From assembly GCA_030691865.1 (NCBI GenBank), contig JAUYDL010000062.1, positions 1-22,537 on the forward strand: DNA of 22,537 nucleotides, given 5' to 3'. Numbering within the stretch: the first letter of the stretch is position 1; each line of letters starts with the position of its first letter. Made by a program: the position numbers and the translations under genes. This stretch comes from Candidatus Omnitrophota bacterium. GTDB lineage: Bacteria; Omnitrophota; Gorgyraeia; Gygaellales; Profunditerraquicolaceae. Shown one piece after another: positions 13,406-20,535 of this stretch. Below the pieces are notes generated by a model, which did not search any database, was not told the DNA's origin, and was given only the letters and a program-made list of their open reading frames with translations.

Positions 13406-14389
13406 TTAACCGTCTACCTCTATTTTAATTAACTTCGGCAATACGCCGATACTAAATAAGCAGACAGCGATAATTATACCGATAGCCATCAGGTTGCTTG
13501 CTCTGGTTAAAACAACACCGCAAGCGGAAAAAATAAAACATAATAAGTACATAATCAAAAGCACTCTGACCGGTGAAAAACCCAAAGCTTTAATTTTTAA
13601 CACCACGTGGTCCTTACTTTTATTAAAGGGCAGCTTTTTTTTAATTACCCTAAAAATGATCAGCAATGCGGTATCCATAATCGGTAAACCCAGAATCATT
13701 ACCGGGCTGACTAAAGCAAAGACATTACCCTCGGAAGCATAATGCGCGATCAAGGCAATAGCCGCCAGGAGCAAACCGAAAAAATGGCTGCCGGAATTAC
13801 CTAAATATACCTTGGCCGGAGGAAAATTGAAAAATAAGAATCCGCTACTGGAAGCGCATAAAATAAGGCTAAGAATTTGCACGTTTAAATCTGCGCTCAA
13901 AAAACCTATCAGTAAAAAGGCGCTGCTTATAATTAAAACCAAACCTGTAGTCAGTCCATCCAGAATATCCAGTAAATTAAAAGCATTGGTCACTCCCAGG
14001 AGCCAAAAAAAGGTGATTACGGCATTGCCCCAAAATCCCAAATACATAATCTCGGTCTTAATCCCGCAGGAAATTAAGTAAACTGCGCAGATTGATTGTA
14101 CCAGCAATTTATGCACTATGGATAATTCCCTCAAGTCATCAATTACACCAAAGAATAACATCGCCAGAGAGGCAACAGCAATCGCCGATATCTTAGTCAG
14201 CGACAGATCCAAAGTAAAAATACCGAGGGACAAAGCAAAAATAAAAGCCAGCCCTATCCCCACCCCCCCCACCAGGGGAATATCGTTTGTTTTAAGTATC
14301 TTATTCTTCAAAGAAAACTTTGCTAATAAGAATGTAAATAACATACTGAAAATCAAAGCAGAAGTAAAAATAATCAAATAATTAAGCAT
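13406..14389 (-). CDS. Polyprenyl-phosphate sugar-1-phosphate transferase-like protein (MraY/WecA family)
   Basis: The 327-residue protein has about ten membrane helices. Family motifs present include GGVGIG (41-46), FFGVIDDL (79-86) with the paired D84-D85, and NAFNLLDILDGL (135-146) with N138 and D141. Members attach a sugar-1-phosphate to undecaprenyl phosphate, the first step of a lipid-linked glycan. Two conserved sites are changed: the usual LGDSGS is LGNSGS (N198), and the cytoplasmic HxHHR-like motif is reduced to DHVVLKI (260-266). I use ATG 14389, which lies 8 nt after AAGGAG and overlaps the upstream GT4 gene by 8 bases; a start 39 nt further upstream would put the ribosome-binding site inside the gene. 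The changed residues leave open whether it is active. Confidence 0.85.
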   Translation of the reverse strand: MLNYLIIFTSALIFSMLFTFLLAKFSLKNKILKTNDIPLVGGVGIGLAFIFALSLGIFTLDLSLTKISAIAVASLAMLFFGVIDDLRELSIVHKLLVQSICAVYLISCGIKTEIMYLGFWGNAVITFFWLLGVTNAFNLLDILDGLTTGLVLIISSAFLLIGFLSADLNVQILSLILCASSSGFLFFNFPPAKVYLGNSGSHFFGLLLAAIALIAHYASEGNVFALVSPVMILGLPIMDTALLIIFRVIKKKLPFNKSKDHVVLKIKALGFSPVRVLLIMYLLCFIFSACGVVLTRASNLMAIGIIIAVCLFSIGVLPKLIKIEVDG

Positions 14390-15590
14390 TTTCGCATCTC
14401 CTTGTCTGCCTAGACAACACCGGCGCAATTCCGCTAAGCGCCGGGTGTCTCGCTAAGTTTGAATATAGCTCCTCGGTATGCTTAACCATAATGTTCAACA
14501 AAAACTTTTTAGCACTCACAACCACCCTGGATAATTTTGCGAATTCATCCCTTTTTTGATTGTCTCTTAATAACTTTACTACCTGATTCTGCAGAGAGCC
14601 TAAATCACGCGCTTTAACCAAATAGCCTGTTTTACCGTCAACGACAACCTCACCGACACCGCCTGTATCCGTAGCCACCAATGGGACTCCTGAAGCCATC
14701 GCCTCCAACACTACGATCGGAAATCCTTCCCATAATGAAGTCAATACAAAAACATCCAGGCAAGATAAGATTGAAGGTATATCCCTGCGCCAGCCAGCTA
14801 AAATAACCCGGCCTTCTAAATGCAGCTTCTTGATCAAGCAACGCACTTTTTTAAATAAAACTCCGTCTCCTACTAAAATAAATTTTGCATTAGAAAAGTC
14901 CTTTCTCACAGCAAAAGCCAATTTTATAAAATCCAAAGGAGATTTTTGAGGTTTAAAACAGGCGACCATACCGACAATCAAATCCGCATCATTAAATCCC
15001 AGAGACTTTCTAACGGCATCGCGTTTTTCTCTATTTTGAAAATCTGTATAATCTATACCATATCTGATTAAAACATATTGATCCTCTCTACCCACGGAAT
15101 TCTTCAACCCCTTATCTTTATCCCAGGAGGAAACTACGATTATTTTGCTGGTAAAGGAAGCGCAAATTTTTTCAAGAAACAAATAGAAACGGCTGGCAAT
15201 TAAAGACTGATAATCATGAAAGCTCCAACCGTGCACAGTATGAATAATAATTTTTGTTTTCGCTAAACCAGCAGCAAGGCGGCCTAAAATCCCTGCCTTA
15301 GAACTATGCGTATGCACTATCTGAATTCTATTTTTCTTAATAAAACCGTAAATTTCAATTAAAGCCAAAAGGTCCTTTAAGGGATTTATTTTTCGTTCCA
15401 GGAACCTTGATCTCTTCAAAGTTAAACCATCCAAAGCAAGAGCTTCTTTGATCAATAAGCCATCCTCAGCGGTAAATAAAAAAATATTGTAAGCTTGCTT
15501 ATCTAAGCCCTTAATCAGGCTTAATAACTGCTTCTGAGCGCCGCCTAATTCCAGCTTGGTAATAATGTAAAGAAGGTTTGTTTTTGGCAT
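14382..15590 (-). CDS. GT4 family glycosyltransferase
   Basis: The 402-residue enzyme has a GT-B fold. The N-terminal half contains LELGGAQKQLL (13-23) and VHTHSSKAGILGRLAA (92-107), typical of acceptor-binding domains. The C-terminal half has LIVGMVACFKPQKSP (204-218) and the donor-binding E-x7-E motif at E288 and E296 (EGFPIVVLEAMASGVP), characteristic of family 4 retaining transferases. It would add a hexose or hexosamine to the lipid-linked glycan. A GGGAG site lies about 9 nt before the ATG. The last 22 residues (381-402, RHPALSGIAPVLSRQTRR core) are encoded mainly by the 53-nt hairpin element and do not look like GT4 sequence, so the native C-terminus seems to have been extended or replaced. 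The stop overlaps the next gene's start by 8 bases. Confidence 0.93.
   Translation of the reverse strand: MPKTNLLYIITKLELGGAQKQLLSLIKGLDKQAYNIFLFTAEDGLLIKEALALDGLTLKRSRFLERKINPLKDLLALIEIYGFIKKNRIQIVHTHSSKAGILGRLAAGLAKTKIIIHTVHGWSFHDYQSLIASRFYLFLEKICASFTSKIIVVSSWDKDKGLKNSVGREDQYVLIRYGIDYTDFQNREKRDAVRKSLGFNDADLIVGMVACFKPQKSPLDFIKLAFAVRKDFSNAKFILVGDGVLFKKVRCLIKKLHLEGRVILAGWRRDIPSILSCLDVFVLTSLWEGFPIVVLEAMASGVPLVATDTGGVGEVVVDGKTGYLVKARDLGSLQNQVVKLLRDNQKRDEFAKLSRVVVSAKKFLLNIMVKHTEELYSNLARHPALSGIAPVLSRQTRRCENA
14398..14450 (-). repeat. 53-nt hairpin element, copy B, inside the GT4 3' end
   Basis: This is the second copy of the element at 6036-6088. Here the outer hairpin has a fuller GCGCCGG-type stem, and the inner stem is TTGTCT/AGACAA (14402-14407/14412-14417, loop of 4). 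The innermost pair is T-A here and C-G in copy A, a compensatory change. As in copy A, the element ends in AAGGAG, which serves the next gene (start 14389). Confidence 0.75.
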
Positions 15591-15618
15591 CTAATAACTC
15601 CCGTAGCACCCGGCCCAA

Positions 15619-16524
15619 TTATTGCTGACCCCCGGAATAGTTAACCAGATTTTGATACTCATGGTATTTTTTCTCACCTATCCTTAAACCCCTGATATAA
15701 AAAATACTCCGGGTTATCTCCAAAGCCGGAAAAGTAAAGAAGGCCTTAAAATATCCTCTTCTGAGGAAAAAAAGCATATATGGCAGGCGGCTTAAAATCT
15801 TCATTAACCAATTACCCCTCCTGCCGTAAAAATCATTGATACCCCCAACCTTCTGGAGGTATGGGGTGGCGGTTCCGATCATTTGGTGATGCACTGCCCA
15901 ATAGTGCAGGCTACTAGAGTGGCTATGATAAACCTTGGCGTCCGGAGCGTAAACCACACCGATATCTGCAGGCAATTTATTCCGCCATAAAAAATCTTCG
16001 CCGTAAGCTATCTCCTCATTAAAAGGATATCTTTCTAAAATTTCTTTTCTTATAGCGCAATTCGCATTTGAAAATATCGCTTTGGGTGATAAATCATCCT
16101 CCGGGAAAAAAATACCCAGCTCAAATTCTTCAATCGGATTAATACCTTTAATCGGCAACTGCTTGCCGTAAACAGCTCCCACCTGTTTATCTTTGATGAG
16201 CGGGGTAATTAAATTTGCCAACCATCCGGCATCTGCGGGAATACAGTGCGCCGATAAGAAAACAATGATTTTACCCGCAGATACGCTTCGGCCATAGTTT
16301 AAAACATACCCATACGAAAAAGGCTCTTTATTTATCGCATAAAAACGCAGCGGAAAACGCGAAGCGATCTGCGCTGTCTTATCGCTTGAGCCGGAATCCA
16401 CAATAATTATTTCATAGTTACCGCGGTAATCCTGAGCCGATACCTGCTCCAAGGTTCGGCCGATGCATTTTTCTTCATTCTTGGTGCGGATAACTATGGA
16501 AATGTCAATGTCTTGGAGTTCCAT
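15619..16524 (-). CDS. GT2 family glycosyltransferase (second of a tandem pair)
   Basis: The 301-residue protein has a GT-A nucleotide-binding start (ISIVIRTKNEEKCIGRTLEQ, about 8-27), IIIVDSGSSDKT (39-50) and LSAHCIPADAGWL (90-102), then an acidic pair in AYGEDFLWRN near residue 175. The sequence is clearly paralogous to the next gene upstream: motif order, spacing and length agree. In this paralogue the usual aspartate after the fourth strand is replaced by the SAHC form seen in part of this GT2 group. It should transfer a sugar onto a cell-surface glycan intermediate. The start overlaps the end of the upstream GT2 gene by 20 bases. No strong ribosome-binding site is visible, so translation is probably coupled. 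Donor and acceptor are unknown. Confidence 0.9.
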   Translation of the reverse strand: MELQDIDISIVIRTKNEEKCIGRTLEQVSAQDYRGNYEIIIVDSGSSDKTAQIASRFPLRFYAINKEPFSYGYVLNYGRSVSAGKIIVFLSAHCIPADAGWLANLITPLIKDKQVGAVYGKQLPIKGINPIEEFELGIFFPEDDLSPKAIFSNANCAIRKEILERYPFNEEIAYGEDFLWRNKLPADIGVVYAPDAKVYHSHSSSLHYWAVHHQMIGTATPYLQKVGGINDFYGRRGNWLMKILSRLPYMLFFLRRGYFKAFFTFPALEITRSIFYIRGLRIGEKKYHEYQNLVNYSGGQQ

Positions 16525-17419
16525 TTTTAAACCCTTGGTAAAATGCGAAGTTTTTTATAATTCTAAATAAAGGAATCTTAAAAAACCAAACTGTTTTTTT
16601 AATCAAACCCTGAGCGTAGTTCAATAGAAAAATATAATCCATAATAATTTCATAAATAGTAATCTTGATAAAATAATAACACGTACCCCGGCTCTTGTCT
16701 TTTACGAACTCTTTAAAAGACAGGCCAAAAAGGTTGTGTCGGTCATAAAGCTTTTTCAATGTATCATTATGCGAATGGTACACGCAAGAAGTTGGTTCGT
16801 AATAGATACTATATCCGTTTTTTATCAAACGGTAAACCCATTCTTGATCTTCGACGGCAAGAAGGTCTTCCGCAAAGGGGTACTGCTCCAATAAATCTCT
16901 GCGATAAGCAGAACTAATATTAGAAAAGGTAATGAATTTCCAGACATTTTTGTTAAAATATCCGGCTTGATCGGGGTCGCCGAGGTTGATAGATTTAACC
17001 CTGGGAATTAAACCCGTACCAACTAAGATATCCCTGGCTTCAGACGGATAGCATCCCCTTTTAGGAATCTGTCGGCTATAGACTCCGGCAACATCGGTAT
17101 TTTGCTTAAACGGCAGGATGAGATTCTTTAACCAGGTATTATTAGCAGGAACTGCATCGGCAGTTAAAAAAACCACATACGCGCCTTTTGATAATTGCAC
17201 GCCTAAATTTCTTGTCCGGCTGTGCCCAAATTCTTCGGGCTTGATCTTCACTATCCTGGCCGGATAATGCCTGACTATCTCCAGTGTCGCATCCCGGGAA
17301 CCGGAATCAATAACGATTACTTCATAATCCCCGTCAACCTCCTGCCGGAAGACCATCTCCAGGGCAGACCCGATGTATTTTTCTTCATCCTTAGTAAGAA
17401 TAATTACCGAAATCTCCAC
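16505..17419 (-). CDS. GT2 family glycosyltransferase (first of a tandem pair)
   Basis: The 304-residue protein opens with MEISVIILTKDEEKYIGSAL, then YEVIVIDSGSRDAT (32-45) and FLTADAVPANNTWL (84-97), where D88 is the metal-binding aspartate. VEDQEWVYRLIKNG (about 190-205) supplies the catalytic acidic region. It is a GT-A, family 2 enzyme acting at the cytoplasmic face on a surface glycan. I place the start at GTG 17417-17419: AAGGGGGT lies about 6 nt before it, whereas the nearby ATG at 17421-17423 is out of frame. It follows the GT9 gene by 10 nt and overlaps the paralogous GT2 gene downstream by 20 bases, so these are almost certainly cotranscribed. Confidence 0.9.
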   Translation of the reverse strand: MEISVIILTKDEEKYIGSALEMVFRQEVDGDYEVIVIDSGSRDATLEIVRHYPARIVKIKPEEFGHSRTRNLGVQLSKGAYVVFLTADAVPANNTWLKNLILPFKQNTDVAGVYSRQIPKRGCYPSEARDILVGTGLIPRVKSINLGDPDQAGYFNKNVWKFITFSNISSAYRRDLLEQYPFAEDLLAVEDQEWVYRLIKNGYSIYYEPTSCVYHSHNDTLKKLYDRHNLFGLSFKEFVKDKSRGTCYYFIKITIYEIIMDYIFLLNYAQGLIKKTVWFFKIPLFRIIKNFAFYQGFKNGTPRH

Positions 17420-17429
17420 GCATACCCCC

Positions 17430-18311
17430 TTAAGAACCAGCTTGGCGCATCTTTATTATCTCAGAATATACCGTTTCAGGAGCAATCAAATCCATGCAAA
17501 AAGGAGTATTGCTACACTTATCTTTCTTATAACAGGGTAAACAGGATAACTCCGACCTGAGGATAACGGCCCGGTTATAAGTTTCAATTTCATTCCAACT
17601 GGTCGAGCCCATCAGGATAATAACCTTCTTCTTTAAAGCCAACGCGATATGCATCCCTAAAGAATCACCGGTCACGATAATCCGACAGCTGTTTATCCAA
17701 TCGATATATTCCTCCAGCGTTCCAAGCTCGCTTTGCAGGCAGACAGAATCTAACATCTCTGACAGCTTTCTCCAATGTGGCCAGGCCTTATTTGGAAATT
17801 TTTTTCCTGCAAGATAATTTATACCCACCTCATATTTGATTACGCCCTTAGGCTGATAACCCAGGATGTAATCCTGGCCTTCCCATCTAAATCCGGCCAT
17901 CTCAAAAATAATCTGCTGATATGTTTTCTTATTCAATTTAAATTTCAATTGATCATTTCTAGACAACTCATAGGCATATCCGGAGTCAGAATCAAAGGGG
18001 AAATACCCCCCATTCTTAAGGCCATACCCCTTTTTCTTTTTGGCCTTTATGCTTATAGCCAAAAAACACGCCTTTTTATCTTCATCAAAATTATAGAGCT
18101 CATCAAAGGCATAATTTTCAACTCCTGAGATTTCAGATATAGGAATAGCCCTTTCTATAAAAGTATTGCCAGACAATAATGGCACTGATGCTTTTTCAGT
18201 AATCCAAGTTATTTCGCCATCCCGGAAACGCCAAAGGATGGGGGTAGTCCGCAAAACATCCCCCAGGCCATCAAGCTTAATGATACATACCTGCTTTTTC
18301 TTTTTCGGCAT
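17430..18311 (-). CDS. GT9 family glycosyltransferase (ADP-heptosyltransferase-like)
   Basis: The 293-residue protein has the GT9 start CIIKLDGLGDVLRTTPIL (9-26) and the donor-site motif TGDSLGMHIALALKKKVIILMG (about 214-235, D216 and H221). It is shorter than LPS heptosyltransferases (around 350 residues), mainly in the central part. The C-terminal region holds four cysteines (C257, C260, C266, C272; CLPCYKKDKC core), a spacing that could bind a metal or form disulfides and that recurs in other GT9-like proteins. The likely role is transfer of a heptose or other sugar to a lipid-anchored core. It is the first intact gene after the deletion scar at 18312-18966. No clear ribosome-binding site precedes the ATG, which may mean that the scar removed its normal leader. 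Confidence 0.88.
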   Translation of the reverse strand: MPKKKKQVCIIKLDGLGDVLRTTPILWRFRDGEITWITEKASVPLLSGNTFIERAIPISEISGVENYAFDELYNFDEDKKACFLAISIKAKKKKGYGLKNGGYFPFDSDSGYAYELSRNDQLKFKLNKKTYQQIIFEMAGFRWEGQDYILGYQPKGVIKYEVGINYLAGKKFPNKAWPHWRKLSEMLDSVCLQSELGTLEEYIDWINSCRIIVTGDSLGMHIALALKKKVIILMGSTSWNEIETYNRAVILRSELSCLPCYKKDKCSNTPFCMDLIAPETVYSEIIKMRQAGS

Positions 18312-18369
18312 ATTAATCTAAGCTAAACTAAGTTATAATCTCTTACCTCATTTAAGCGGCCGCTTTCCA

Positions 18370-18507
18370 TTAAGCCAAAACAATAATAGTGTGGCTTAAG
18401 AGGCATCTTTTATCTTTATCTAGTAAGGAGCTGATTTTATCCCTGAATAAAACAGGATTTTTTTTATTAAATACCGGTATAAAAACCGAAAGTGATTTTG
18501 ATCCCAT
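18370..18507 (-). pseudogene. N-terminal remnant of a GT2 glycosyltransferase
   Basis: Three bases after the radical SAM fragment's stop, an ATG (18505-18507) opens a 45-codon frame starting MGSKSLSVFIPVFNKKNPVL, which fits the first strand of a GT-A fold (SVFIPVFN). Similarity stops after about residue 30, and the frame closes at 18370. A different frame beginning at 18406 (KPHYYCFGLMESG core) continues to 18323 and could be the end of the same or another lost protein. It is too short to be a functional transferase. Confidence 0.5.
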
Positions 18508-18510
18508 TAG

Positions 18511-18789
18511 TTAATATTTTTCCATATTCAAGATACCCCAAATTCCGCGCAGACATTTTCGCCAATCCTGTAGCGAACGAAGGCGCATCAAGCGCTTAAT
18601 TATAAAACCCGGCCTGAAATAAAATCTTATATAAGCTTTTTTTGTCCAGGCAGCAACATTCGGAATAAAATACGGAATCCTCTTATTTTCTTGATTGCCT
18701 AAAGTAAAATCGCGCCAATAATCATTTTTTAACAATCCTTCTTTTAACGCTAATTCATAAAGAGGGGTCGCTGGATATGGAGTAGCCAT
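18511..18789 (-). pseudogene. C-terminal remnant of a B12-binding radical SAM protein
   Basis: The 92-codon frame begins MATPYPATPLYELALKEGLL, which corresponds to the ATPYPGTPLYE-type segment that follows the radical SAM core in the B12-binding/elongator group, and ends with a basic, aromatic tail (KKAYIRFYFRPGFIIKRL). The B12-binding domain and the CxxxCxxC cluster are missing, about 370 residues by comparison with the intact homologue at 20492-21904. An in-frame stop lies directly before the ATG, so nothing more is encoded upstream in that frame. It is either a broken gene or, less likely, a small independent protein. Confidence 0.75.
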
Positions 18790-18966
18790 CTAGATTTAAT
18801 AGATCCCGACCAAATCCCAAGAGCTTTTTCAAAAAGTTTATTTACCTATTTTAATAGCTTGTTCATCCCGCGTGCTCACATCATGCAACCTCTTCGAAGT
18901 AAAGCTCGCTAAAAGATGGCGAAATCCAAGCTATAATCCAATCACAGCTATTTACTAGTTTTCTGC

Positions 18967-20535
18967 TCAATGATCAAAAATTAACGACCCAATAACTTTA
19001 AGATTATCTACCCATACTCGCCAGCGTTTCAAGATAATTAAGTGTAGCATTATTAGCGCGGTTTTGGCGGAAGCTAAAAAATTATCGGAAAACTTGGATT
19101 TTCCCATAATCCGCGCATGGTAAGGAACAGGTATTTCAATAACACGCTGCCATGTATTAAGTAACTCGATAACCATTTCAGGAGCAAATTCAGGACCTTT
19201 GCCAACTAGCCGATCCGAGATTTTCTGATATGATTCCCGCCACATACAGCGAAAAGTACAGCCAACATCAGTGAAACGTGAACGACGATTCCACCAGAGA
19301 AAAGTGATTATACTACCAAAAAGTATATTCCCGAATCGTTGAAGAAAAGACATATTGGCACCATACTCAACATACTGCCAATACGTTCTAGTGCCAATAA
19401 CGGCATCTGCATTTTTTAAATATATGAGAAGTTTTTCTACATCCTCCCCCCGAAAAGTACCATCAGCCTCAGCTACAATAAAAATATCTGCGTCTGAACG
19501 ATCCAAACCTTTCTTGATGGCATCGCCATATCCGCCGAGTGGTTCGGAATAAACCGTAGCTCCTGCCTCACGAGCAATTTTTGCAGTGCCATCGGGAGAA
19601 TTGTTATCCATTACAATTACCCTCCGGCAAACAGGCAAAAAATCCCTAACAACATAAGCTATCGATTCAGCTTCATTCCAAGCAGGAATAATTACATCGA
19701 CAGTAAAGTTGCCCCATCTCTTCTCCCGCTCAAATCTTTTTACTTTGAAGACATCCGTGCGCGTATTAATATTAAAATAGCCACCCCGAAACTCATAACC
19801 CCGGATTGGACCAAAGCCAAGTTTTGGCAAAACATTGAAAAGTTCTATAAAATTACATTTGGCAGTCAGACCAAGATTTTGCTCTGCTACCTCTGCTAGT
19901 TTACGTTTTGCAGCAAAAATACCGAGACCAAAATACGGAGATGATATTTGTGAGGGTTTTTCTCGCACCTGAATAACCTCTGCCCCCCCTTTTTTAAAAT
20001 CAACAGAATAGTTATTAAAATATTCTTCCGAAAAAGTACACTTCTTTACACCACAACATACGGAAAACTCAAGAGAACTTTTAACGAAATCCGCAAAACC
20101 AGCGTGGTCAACACCTTCGTAGTATTCATCGCCTAATACGGAAACAAATATCTCATCCAGTTCCAAATATGGAACTATAGCGGAATAACCTGACAGCAAT
20201 CCTTTCGGTATTAGTTCCTCGCGTATCTCGATAAACTCAAACCTGCAATTTACCCCTTTAATTTTATTAACTGAATCACGAATCATGTCGCCTTTATGTC
20301 CGACTACAATATACAAAACATCTAAATTAAATGCAGCATGGAGTAATCTAGCATTTCTGACAATAAGAGGTTCACCATCAATTAAGAACATGGCCTTTGG
20401 GATTACTTTGCTGTATGAACGAAAACGCATGCCTTGACCAGCTGCCATAATGAATCCTTTGCGAATTAGCCTAGCAGATGCACATCCCGGTTTATTTGAA
20501 AAATCCGATGATCTTTTGTATGATAAGTCTCGCAT
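18967..20535 (-). CDS. Sugar nucleotidyltransferase fused to a GT2 (polyprenyl-phosphate glycosyltransferase-like)
   Basis: The 522-residue protein joins two domains. Residues about 25-265 are a nucleotidyltransferase of the NTP-transferase type: GFIMAAGQGMRFRSYSKVIP (27-46), then VSVLGDEYYE with D136 as a metal ligand. Residues about 278-500 are a GT2 of the dolichol-phosphate-mannose-synthase type: DVIIPAWNEAESI (280-292), VMDNNSPDGT (308-317), AEADGTF (355-361) and GKGPEFAPEMVIE (445-457). The fusion could make a nucleotide sugar and transfer the sugar to a polyprenyl phosphate or glycan. The ATG at 20535 overlaps the end of the radical SAM gene by 44 bases. The first catalytic strand begins at about residue 26 and no other in-frame start lies before it, so this start is likely although its ribosome-binding site is weak. 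Confidence 0.88.
   Translation of the reverse strand: MRDLSYKRSSDFSNKPGCASARLIRKGFIMAAGQGMRFRSYSKVIPKAMFLIDGEPLIVRNARLLHAAFNLDVLYIVVGHKGDMIRDSVNKIKGVNCRFEFIEIREELIPKGLLSGYSAIVPYLELDEIFVSVLGDEYYEGVDHAGFADFVKSSLEFSVCCGVKKCTFSEEYFNNYSVDFKKGGAEVIQVREKPSQISSPYFGLGIFAAKRKLAEVAEQNLGLTAKCNFIELFNVLPKLGFGPIRGYEFRGGYFNINTRTDVFKVKRFEREKRWGNFTVDVIIPAWNEAESIAYVVRDFLPVCRRVIVMDNNSPDGTAKIAREAGATVYSEPLGGYGDAIKKGLDRSDADIFIVAEADGTFRGEDVEKLLIYLKNADAVIGTRTYWQYVEYGANMSFLQRFGNILFGSIITFLWWNRRSRFTDVGCTFRCMWRESYQKISDRLVGKGPEFAPEMVIELLNTWQRVIEIPVPYHARIMGKSKFSDNFLASAKTALIMLHLIILKRWRVWVDNLKVIGSLIFDH

Larger units (their letters stand above)
18312..18966 (-). other. Deletion scar with gene remnants
   Basis: About 650 bp between the GT9 gene and the nucleotidyltransferase-GT2 fusion contain only fragments: the tail of a radical SAM protein (18511-18789), the head of a GT2 (18370-18507), a 27-codon open frame (18323-18406, product ends in NEVRDYNLV) and, at about 18838-18930, a 30-codon tail ending RDEQAIKIGK that I cannot assign. 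Short unrelated coding pieces in one strand with stops between them suggest stepwise decay of two or three genes. Confidence 0.65.

Noticed and set aside
15591..15618. A possible third, degenerate copy of the 53-nt hairpin element before the GT4 gene
   Set aside because: Only a short GCCGGGTG-like string is shared, the second hairpin is absent and there is no gap-free alignment.
18838..18930. A small gene upstream of the radical SAM fragment
   Set aside because: The 30-codon tail has no start codon with a ribosome-binding site and no recognisable family; it is listed only as debris.
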